Of a stretch of DNA of 36,215 nucleotides, positions 30,000 to 36,215 are shown piece after piece. The stretch is from Porticoccaceae bacterium UBA1989 (lineage in GTDB: Bacteria; Pseudomonadota; Gammaproteobacteria; Pseudomonadales; Porticoccaceae). The stretch lies in NCBI GenBank assembly GCA_002335945.1, contig DDDD01000121.1, positions 1-36,215 of the forward strand, given 5' to 3'. Both the position numbers and the translations under genes were made by a program. Every line of letters begins with the position of its first letter. Position 1 is the stretch's first letter. Under the pieces are notes generated by a model that did not search any database, was not told the origin of the DNA, and worked only from the letters and a program-made list of their open reading frames with translations.

Positions 30000-32111
30000 C
30001 TATGCCTGGGCGTATTGTTCGCTGTGGCCCAACCAGCGATTAATCAGCGGATCGACGTTTTCGGGATGGTTAACCAGCAGCTTTTCAGCGGTGGCTTTAA
30101 TTTGCGGCAACATGTGGGCGTCGCGCTGTAGGTCGGCTATATGCAACTGCATATCACCGGTTTGACGGGTGCCCAGCACTTCACCGGGACCGCGCAGCTC
30201 AAGGTCTTTTTCGGCTATCTTAAAACCGTCGGTGGTTTCCCGCATAATCTTTAGTCGTGCGCTGCTATTGCCCGAGATAGGCGGGCTGTAGAGGAGTACG
30301 CAATGGCTATTTTGCGAGCCTCGGCCCACTCTGCCGCGCAGCTGATGAAGCTGAGAGAGGCCCAGGCGCTCGGAGTTTTCAATAATCATCAGGCTGGCAT
30401 TGGGCACATCTACCCCCACTTCGATAACGGTGGTGGCGACGAGCAAGTCAATCTCGGCGGCTTTAAAGGCGGCCATAATCTCGAGCTTTTCTCTGGGCTT
30501 AAGCCGTCCATGAATCAAACCAATAGATAGCTCGGGCAACATTAGCTGGAGTTCGGCGGCGGTCACTTCGGCGGCCTGGGCTTCCAATACATCAGACTCT
30601 TCAATTAACGTGCACACCCAGTAGGCCTGACGGCCACTGCCACAGGAGGCGCGAACACGGGCAATAATGTCGTTGCGGCGGAGATTACTTAACACCACGG
30701 TTTCGACGGGGGTGCGCCCTGGGGGCAGTTCATCAATGACCGAGCAGTCGAGGTCGGCATAGGCGCTCATGGCCAGAGTCCGCGGAATGGGGGTTGCAGT
30801 CATAATCAGCTGGTGAGGGGCTGGGCCATTTAAGCTTGGACCCTCTGGGCTAAAGCCTTTTTTACGCAATGCCAGACGCTGGTGCACACCAAAGCGATGT
30901 TGTTCATCGATAATGGTAAGACCCAGATCATTAAATTCTACGGTCTCTTGAAAGAGTGCGTGGGTACCAATCACCATCTTGGCGGTGCCATCGGCGATAG
31001 CGGCCATCTGTACTTCGCGGGCTTTGCCTTTGACCTTTCCCGTGAGGTAGGCGATGCGAATGCCCATTGGCCGCAACCACTGCTCAAAGTTAATGCGGTG
31101 CTGGTCGGCAAGAATTTCTGTGGGAGCCATCAGTGCGACCTGATGGCCGTTGGCAATGGCCTGCACGGCGGCCAGGGCTGCCACGACAGTTTTACCTGAG
31201 CCCACATCTCCCTGCACTAGCCTGAGCATTGGGATGGCTGTGCTTATATCGGTGCTAATCTCGGCAGCGACTCGGTGCTGTGCGGCGGTTAAATCAAAGG
31301 GCAGTTGCTCGAGAAAGGCGGCTGCGGCGGTATGATCCTCAGTTAATACGGGTGCCTGCTGTTGCTGCACCTTTTGGCGTAGCTTGAGCATGCTGAGATT
31401 ATGGGCAATTAATTCTTCGGCGGCCAAACGTTGCTGGGCGGGATGCTCGCCCTCTGCGAGTAGATTGAGTGCGGTACCCGCCGGTGGGTTATGGAGTAGA
31501 CGCAGTGCTTCGGGTAATGAGTAGGCCAACTCTTGGCGCAGATCATTGGTTATGTCTTGGGGCAACAGTTCTCGAATGCTGTGATTTTCCAGCAGAGCCA
31601 GTGCCTGGCCACAGAGGTCGCGAATACGGCCCTGTGTAATGCCTTCAGTCGCTGGATAGATAGGTGTTAGCTTGTCTTCCAGTTGGGGCGGATTGGCCTG
31701 ATCGAGATACTGGTATTCGGGATGATAGAGCTCAACACCAGACTTACCTCGACGCACTTCCCCAAAGCAGCGCAACCGAACCCCCGGTTTTAAACGCTCT
31801 TGCTGGGCCCGATTAAAATGGAAAAATCGTAGGGTCACCACGCCGGTATGATCCTGAAGTCGACAAACCAGGCTGCGACGGCGACCAAACATCACATCAC
31901 TGGCCCGCACCTCACCTTCAATTACCACTTCGGTCATGGGCTGTATACCGCCGATGGGGGTGATCTGAGTCCGGTCGATATAGCGCAGGGGCAGGTGGAA
32001 AAGTAAATCTTGAATACTGTAGAGGCCAAGCTTTTGTAGCTTAATAGCCAGCTGCGGACCCACGCCATGGAGAGTCTCTACGCTTCGCCTGTCGAGAGAA
32101 GTCTCTGACAT
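30000..32111 (-). CDS. recG: ATP-dependent DNA helicase RecG
   Basis: RecG is a superfamily 2 helicase that remodels stalled forks and branch-migrates Holliday junctions. The 703-residue protein has an N-terminal wedge/OB domain (about 1-150). Walker A is GDVGSGKT (301-308), motif II is DEQHRFG (402-408), and motif III is MTATPIPRTLAMSAYADLDCS. The C-terminal helicase half has ATTVIEVGVDVPNASLMIIE and QLRGRVGRG. Its start shares one base with the oxyR stop (TAATG), so translation is probably coupled; oxyR-recG is a conserved pair in Pseudomonas-like bacteria. Confidence 0.97.
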   Translation of the reverse strand: MSETSLDRRSVETLHGVGPQLAIKLQKLGLYSIQDLLFHLPLRYIDRTQITPIGGIQPMTEVVIEGEVRASDVMFGRRRSLVCRLQDHTGVVTLRFFHFNRAQQERLKPGVRLRCFGEVRRGKSGVELYHPEYQYLDQANPPQLEDKLTPIYPATEGITQGRIRDLCGQALALLENHSIRELLPQDITNDLRQELAYSLPEALRLLHNPPAGTALNLLAEGEHPAQQRLAAEELIAHNLSMLKLRQKVQQQQAPVLTEDHTAAAAFLEQLPFDLTAAQHRVAAEISTDISTAIPMLRLVQGDVGSGKTVVAALAAVQAIANGHQVALMAPTEILADQHRINFEQWLRPMGIRIAYLTGKVKGKAREVQMAAIADGTAKMVIGTHALFQETVEFNDLGLTIIDEQHRFGVHQRLALRKKGFSPEGPSLNGPAPHQLIMTATPIPRTLAMSAYADLDCSVIDELPPGRTPVETVVLSNLRRNDIIARVRASCGSGRQAYWVCTLIEESDVLEAQAAEVTAAELQLMLPELSIGLIHGRLKPREKLEIMAAFKAAEIDLLVATTVIEVGVDVPNASLMIIENSERLGLSQLHQLRGRVGRGSQNSHCVLLYSPPISGNSSARLKIMRETTDGFKIAEKDLELRGPGEVLGTRQTGDMQLHIADLQRDAHMLPQIKATAEKLLVNHPENVDPLINRWLGHSEQYAQA

Positions 32112-33040
32112 TAGCTTCTAATAATGCCCAATCCGGGCAGGCTGTTTTCGTAGATGGCGTTGCGCAGGGCATCAATGGATTTATGCCGCGGGAAACTTGC
32201 GCGCCATGCCAGTGCGGTGGTGCGGGCGGGGGTTGCGCCGGCAAAGGGGCGAGTGACGAGGGACGCACCACGATAGTTGGCACCCATGGCGGCAGAAAGG
32301 GGCAGAATGGTAATACCCAGTCCCGATGCGACCATATAACAGAGCGTCTCCAAAGAGCTGCCTTCGGTCATGGTACGAATCGGAGCTGCTTTAACCGGAT
32401 TTTGATTAATATTGGGCAGGGCCTCAATCACCTGGTCTCTAAAGCAATGGCCTTCACCCATCATCAATATATTTTCACCGTCCAGGTCTTTGTGCTGGAT
32501 TTCCTTTTTCTTGGCTAAGGGATGATCTTCGGGTAGTAGCAGTACAAAGGGTTCTTCGTACAGTGGCTGGACCACGACATCTGGCTCGTTAAAGGGTAGG
32601 GCGACAATAATCACATCGACCTCGCCACTGCGCAGGCGTTTGCGCAGGGTACTGGTGTAACCCTCTTCAATGATCAGGGGCATCTGTGGCGCCGCTTTTT
32701 GCAGCGCGGGAATAAAGTGCGGAAACAGATAGGGGCCAATGGTAAAGATGGCGCCAACATGCAGCGGGCTGCCGAGTTGGTCTTTGCCGGCGGTGGCAAT
32801 ATCTTTAATCGCTGCCGCTTCTTCGATGACGCGCTGGGCCTGAGCAACAATACTTTGACCAATGGGGGTAAGGCGCACGCTGCTTTTGGTGCGCTCAAAA
32901 AGATCAACACCCAGTTCACCTTCGAGTTTTTTAACCGCTATACTCAGCGTCGGTTGGCTGACATTACAGCGCGCTGCCGCCTGGCCAAAGTGCTGGACCT
33001 GAGCAAGGGTGACTATGTAGCGAAGTTCGGTAAGGGTCAT
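32111..33040 (-). CDS. oxyR: OxyR-type LysR regulator lacking the resolving cysteine
   Basis: The 309-residue LysR-family protein has an N-terminal winged helix-turn-helix (about 1-60; HFGQAAARCNVSQPTLSIAVKKLEGELG) and a periplasmic-binding-protein-like sensor domain. OxyR senses hydrogen peroxide through Cys199, and the motif MGEGHCFRDQV places a cysteine exactly at 199. The resolving Cys208 of E. coli and Pseudomonas OxyR is Leu208 here (VIEALPN). Another cysteine, Cys234 (ETLCYMVASGLG), occurs where E. coli has Arg. It is coupled to recG and divergent from the YeeZ-like gene. Identity as OxyR is strong from the motif and synteny; the sensing chemistry must differ from the Cys199-Cys208 switch. 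Confidence 0.9.
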   Translation of the reverse strand: MTLTELRYIVTLAQVQHFGQAAARCNVSQPTLSIAVKKLEGELGVDLFERTKSSVRLTPIGQSIVAQAQRVIEEAAAIKDIATAGKDQLGSPLHVGAIFTIGPYLFPHFIPALQKAAPQMPLIIEEGYTSTLRKRLRSGEVDVIIVALPFNEPDVVVQPLYEEPFVLLLPEDHPLAKKKEIQHKDLDGENILMMGEGHCFRDQVIEALPNINQNPVKAAPIRTMTEGSSLETLCYMVASGLGITILPLSAAMGANYRGASLVTRPFAGATPARTTALAWRASFPRHKSIDALRNAIYENSLPGLGIIRS

Positions 33041-33103
33041 TAGGGTACTACCTTCCTTATAGACTGCAATGATAGCTAAGTTTTATTATAGAGAGAATAC
33101 TAA

Positions 33104-33940
33104 TTGAAAATTTTATTAGCAGGCTGTGGTGATATTGGCCAGCGCGCAGGCGCGCGGTTAACACCAGAGCATCAATGTTATGGGCTCAGGCGCCATCCGC
33201 AAAACCTACCGGATCCTATTCTCCCCATCACCGGCGATATGTCAGACGCTCAGGGCCTACAGGAAATTCTCAGCGAAGGCTTCGATATTGTGGTGGTGAC
33301 TCTCACGCCAGATGCGTTTACCGAGGCGGCCTATCGCAAATCCTATCTTGCCGGCGCTACTGCCCTTTCTACTGCCATTGGCAATATTGAGATCAAGCCC
33401 AAGCTGGTTATCTGGGTGTCGAGCACCAGCGTCTATGGCCACAATAATGGTGGCTGGGTCGATGAAACGTCTCCCACTGACCCCCAATCATTCTCGGGAA
33501 AGCTACTCCTCGAATCTGAAGAAGTGATTGGCAACTTACCCTGTAATCATTGCATAGTAAGATTTTCCGGGATCTATGGCCCAGGCAGAATAAGAATGCT
33601 TAGCCAGATAAAAGCCGGAAAAGGCCGGCCGGCGTTGCCAGAGCAGTGGAGCAATCGAATTCACAGCGATGACTGCGGCGGTGTAATCGCCCATCTTATT
33701 AATCGGGTTGCCGCAGCTAAGCCTATTGAGACAGTTTATTTGGCCACGGACTCTGCGCCAGTGACTCAACATGATTTGCGGACCTGGATGGCGGGGGAGA
33801 TGGGGGTGACATTGACCGATGAGATTGTTGTGCAGAATGCAGTTCGGCGCTGCAGTAATCAGCGCCTCCTGGATAGCGGTTATGAGTTTATTTTTCCCAG
33901 CTATAAAGAAGGTTATCTCTCTTTGATAGCTGAGGATTAA
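33104..33940 (+). CDS. NAD(P)-dependent epimerase/dehydratase-like protein (YeeZ type)
   Basis: The 278-residue protein has the Rossmann fingerprint LLAGCGDIGQRAG near the N-terminus and WVSSTSVYG, followed later by RFSGIYGPGR, as in extended short-chain dehydrogenases of the YeeZ group. The canonical Tyr-x-x-x-Lys active site is not obvious; SSTSVYGHNNGGWVDE supplies the Tyr. Substrate unknown. Start is TTG 33104, chosen because it gives the complete first beta strand (KILLAGCG) and has GAGAG 8 bp upstream; no ATG fits. It is divergent from oxyR with a 63-bp gap. Confidence 0.83.
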   Translation: MKILLAGCGDIGQRAGARLTPEHQCYGLRRHPQNLPDPILPITGDMSDAQGLQEILSEGFDIVVVTLTPDAFTEAAYRKSYLAGATALSTAIGNIEIKPKLVIWVSSTSVYGHNNGGWVDETSPTDPQSFSGKLLLESEEVIGNLPCNHCIVRFSGIYGPGRIRMLSQIKAGKGRPALPEQWSNRIHSDDCGGVIAHLINRVAAAKPIETVYLATDSAPVTQHDLRTWMAGEMGVTLTDEIVVQNAVRRCSNQRLLDSGYEFIFPSYKEGYLSLIAED

Positions 33941-33975
33941 ACGGCGGTTTTAGATAGCGGCTTTCGACAGACGCT

Positions 33976-34359
33976 CTAGATTACCAAGATTCCATCCATC
34001 TCAACCATTGAGCCCTTGGGTAATTCGCTGACGCCAATCGCGGCACGGGCCGGGTAGGGCTGCGAAAAGTTCTGGCTCATAATCTCATTCACAATCGGAA
34101 AATGGCTTAGGTCGGTGAGAAAAATGTTCAGCTTAACGATGCTACTTAGGTCACCACCTGAGGCTTCACAAACGGCGAGCAGATTTTTAAATACCTGCTG
34201 AATTTGTTCGCGAATATCACCCTCAACCAGATTCATGGTCAATGGGTCTAGGGGAATCTGACCCGACAGATAAACAGTGTTGTTTACCTTTACGGCCTGG
34301 CTGTAGGTGCCGATGGCGGCTGGGGCATTGTCGGTATGGATAATGGCTCTGTTGGGCAT
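33976..34359 (-). CDS. ridA: RidA-family enamine/imine deaminase
   Basis: RidA hydrolyses reactive enamines and imines formed by PLP enzymes such as threonine dehydratase, protecting other PLP enzymes. The 127-residue trimer-forming protein has the typical AIGTYSQAVKVNNTVYLSGQIPLDP and, near the end, PARAAIGVSELPKGSMVEMDGILV, with the substrate-binding Arg in PARAAI. It starts 14 bp after spoT on the same strand, and a spoT-ridA order is common in gammaproteobacteria. Confidence 0.95.
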   Translation of the reverse strand: MPNRAIIHTDNAPAAIGTYSQAVKVNNTVYLSGQIPLDPLTMNLVEGDIREQIQQVFKNLLAVCEASGGDLSSIVKLNIFLTDLSHFPIVNEIMSQNFSQPYPARAAIGVSELPKGSMVEMDGILVI

Positions 34360-34373
34360 AATGGTTTCCTTAC

Positions 34374-36215
34374 TTATTTGTTTCTGACGCGATAAATGCG
34401 GCGCACGGGTTTAAGGCTGCGCGCGCGACGAAGTATATCGGCGAGGTGGATTCGGTCGCGAACGGTCAGTACTACATCGACGATACTGGTAAAGGCATCT
34501 TTTTCGTTCACGCTAATATGTTCAATGGTGGCATCTTGCTCGGTCATGCGCGAGGCCAGTGCGGCAATAAAGCCTCGCTCTGGGGTCACTTCTACTTTTA
34601 TTTCCACGGGGAATTCGCCACGCACGACAGTTGACCAGGTCAATGGCATGCACTTCTCTGGATTGGAGCGGATTTCCTTGAGGTTGCGACAGGATTCGAA
34701 ATGAATCACCAGACCTTTACCGGGGGTGATGTGGCCTAAAATCGGGTCCCCAGGAATGGGGTGGCAGCAGCGGCCATACTGCAGTAACAGTCCGTCGGAT
34801 GCTTCGATAACCACGGGCAATGTATTGTTCTTTTTACCATCGGCAACGATGCGCTTACCCGCAGGGACCAATAAATTTGCCACGGCAAAGGGCACTCGGT
34901 TTCCCAGACCAATTTGTTGCAGGACATATTCGAAGGTCGATGCGCCGGTTTCTTTTAGCAGGCCTTTAATCTGTGACTTTTTGAGCTGATTATATTGGGT
35001 GCCCAAATTTGAGAGCGCCTGATCCAGCAGTCGCTTGCCCAGGTCTACAGATTCATCATGCTGTTGATTTTTGAGGTAGTGGCGAATGGCACTACGTGCC
35101 TTGGCAGACACCACAAAGTTGAGCCAATTGGGATTAGGTTGCGCCCCCTCGGCAGTAATGATTTCAACTTTTTGACCGCTTTGCAGCTGCTCTGATAATG
35201 GCGTGAGCTGGCCATCGACACGGCAGGCGATACAGCTATTACCAATACCGGTATGCACGGAGTAGGCAAAATCAATGGCGGTGGCATTCGAGGGTAGTTC
35301 GATAATTTTGCCCGTGGGCGTGAACACATAAACTTCGTCGGGAAACAAATCGGCTTTTACATGCTCGAGGAATTCCAGAGAATCGCCGGCCTGCTTTTGC
35401 ATTTCTAGCAAGCCTTGAATCCAGCGGTTCGCGCGACGTTGATTGACATCAACCTTCTGATTACCGGTCTTATATTCCCAATGGGCGGCGATGCCATAGT
35501 TGGCCATCTTTTCCATTTCTTTGGTGCGAATTTGAACTTCGATAACCACACCGTGCATGCCCACTAAAAGTGTGTGCAGTGACTGGTAGCCGTTAGATTT
35601 AGGAATGGCAATATAGTCTTTAAATTCACCGGGCACGGGTTTGAAAAGATTATGAATGATACCGAGGGTCCGATAGCAATCGTCAGCGCTCTCTACCACT
35701 AGGCGAAAAGCGAATACATCCATGATGTCGCGAAAGGATCTTTTCTTGGTGCGCATCTTTTGGTAGATGCTCCAGAGGTGCTTTTCGCGACCTTTAACTA
35801 GTGCGGGGAATGCTTCGCTTTCCAGGCGTATTTCAATGGCCTGCTGAATCTCGCTGAGAATTTCTTTACGATTTTTTCTCGCCGCTTTCATGGCTTCGCG
35901 CAAGCGTCGATGACGCAGGGGATACATGGCAGCAAAGCCGAGGTCTTCGAACTCGAGACGAATATCGTTGATACCCAGACGCTGGGCGATGGGGGCATAA
36001 ATTTCTAAGGTTTCCCGGGCAATGCGCCGGCGCTTGGCTGGAGCCAGTACACCCAGGGTACGCATGTTGTGCAGCCGGTCTGCGAGCTTGACCAATACCA
36101 CGCGGATATCACGGGACATGGCCAGGGTCATTTTTTGAAAGCTTTCGGCCTGCTGTTCGGCTTTGGATTCAAATTCGATTTCGGTGAGCTTACTGACGCC
36201 GTCAACGAGGTCGGC
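34374..36215 (-). CDS. spoT: Bifunctional (p)ppGpp synthetase/hydrolase SpoT, 5' end outside the window
   Basis: The frame stays open to the right edge, so the start and much of the N-terminal HD hydrolase domain are missing; 613 residues are visible, beginning ADLVDGVSKLTEIEFESKAE. Seen in order are the end of the HD domain (VLVKLADRLHNMRTL), the synthetase domain (RSFRDIMDVFAFR, DYIAIPKSNGYQSLHT, EVQIRTKEMEKMANYGIAAHWEYK), a TGS domain (DEVYVFTPTGKIIELPSNATAIDFAYSVHT), a conserved CCHPIPGDPI segment and a C-terminal ACT domain. The intact LADRLHN and EVQIRT motifs suggest both activities. It controls (p)ppGpp levels in the stringent response. ridA lies just downstream. Confidence 0.96.
   Translation of the reverse strand, partial: ADLVDGVSKLTEIEFESKAEQQAESFQKMTLAMSRDIRVVLVKLADRLHNMRTLGVLAPAKRRRIARETLEIYAPIAQRLGINDIRLEFEDLGFAAMYPLRHRRLREAMKAARKNRKEILSEIQQAIEIRLESEAFPALVKGREKHLWSIYQKMRTKKRSFRDIMDVFAFRLVVESADDCYRTLGIIHNLFKPVPGEFKDYIAIPKSNGYQSLHTLLVGMHGVVIEVQIRTKEMEKMANYGIAAHWEYKTGNQKVDVNQRRANRWIQGLLEMQKQAGDSLEFLEHVKADLFPDEVYVFTPTGKIIELPSNATAIDFAYSVHTGIGNSCIACRVDGQLTPLSEQLQSGQKVEIITAEGAQPNPNWLNFVVSAKARSAIRHYLKNQQHDESVDLGKRLLDQALSNLGTQYNQLKKSQIKGLLKETGASTFEYVLQQIGLGNRVPFAVANLLVPAGKRIVADGKKNNTLPVVIEASDGLLLQYGRCCHPIPGDPILGHITPGKGLVIHFESCRNLKEIRSNPEKCMPLTWSTVVRGEFPVEIKVEVTPERGFIAALASRMTEQDATIEHISVNEKDAFTSIVDVVLTVRDRIHLADILRRARSLKPVRRIYRVRNK

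Noticed and set aside
33041..33103. Possible OxyR binding site between oxyR and the epimerase-like gene
   Set aside because: Three ATAG elements are present, but their spacing (13 and 16 bp) does not fit the 10-11 bp period of the OxyR consensus.
1..36215. CRISPR arrays, tRNA or rRNA genes, transposases and phage genes
   Set aside because: Reading the spacers on both strands showed no regularly spaced repeats, cloverleaf or rRNA sequence, and none of the encoded proteins is a transposase or phage protein.

Overview
The window is a bacterial chromosome segment of roughly 50% G+C (estimated by eye). It probably comes from a marine gammaproteobacterium related to the Cellvibrionales/SAR92 group and, more distantly, to Pseudomonas. 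Three things point there: the neighbourhoods engB/cytochrome c4/dsbA, metK/ArsR-type regulator/tkt/epd/pgk/fba and spoT/ridA with recG/oxyR match Pseudomonas as I recall it; a FabY-type initiating ketoacyl synthase is present; and the proteins look gammaproteobacterial. The exact genus cannot be fixed from the sequence alone.

Layout. 1-2270: engB (minus), then cytochrome c4 and dsbA (plus), closed by a strong terminator. 2396-4747: serC and serA, both of the subfamilies not used by enterobacteria, with a terminator. 4762-4909: a long imperfect inverted repeat that looks like a dispersed palindromic element. 4952-6759: a secreted alpha/beta hydrolase and a GlxA-type AraC regulator (minus), the latter divergent from fabY (6864-8789). 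8731-14830: a minus-strand operon of the methionine/SAM cycle (ArsR-methyltransferase regulator, metK, ahcY, metF, rsmE, and a secreted trypsin-like protease whose end overlaps fabY). A 22-bp near-perfect palindrome lies at its promoter. 15018-20327: the central-carbon operon tkt-epd-pgk-fba, ending in a terminator. 20408-27882: an accessory stretch of small genes, including two YkgJ-type cysteine-cluster proteins, a MAPEG protein, a SnoaL-like protein, a secreted PqqB-like metallo-hydrolase, a carboxymuconolactone-decarboxylase-like protein, ppnP, a VF530 protein with a low-complexity tail, an avidin-family lipoprotein, an unrecognised membrane-protein/small-protein pair sharing a glycine/asparagine motif, a GNAT acetyltransferase, a 55-residue membrane protein and an ACT-domain protein. 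27915-36215: pit with its DUF47 partner, recG and oxyR (minus), a YeeZ-like epimerase (plus), ridA, and spoT, which runs off the right edge.

How the genes work together. MetK makes SAM, methylations yield SAH, AhcY splits SAH and MetF supplies methyl-folate; the fused ArsR-methyltransferase is well placed to sense this cycle. Transketolase and Epd make and oxidise erythrose-4-phosphate, a route toward pyridoxal phosphate that also uses SerC; Pgk and Fba complete a glycolytic/gluconeogenic block. Pit and DUF47 form a phosphate uptake pair. The points most worth a second look are the rhizavidin-type avidin that appears to be a lipoprotein, the two-gene module with a shared motif just downstream of it, an OxyR that keeps Cys199 but has Leu in place of the resolving Cys208, and the operator-like palindrome at a possibly leaderless promoter of the SAM-cycle operon.
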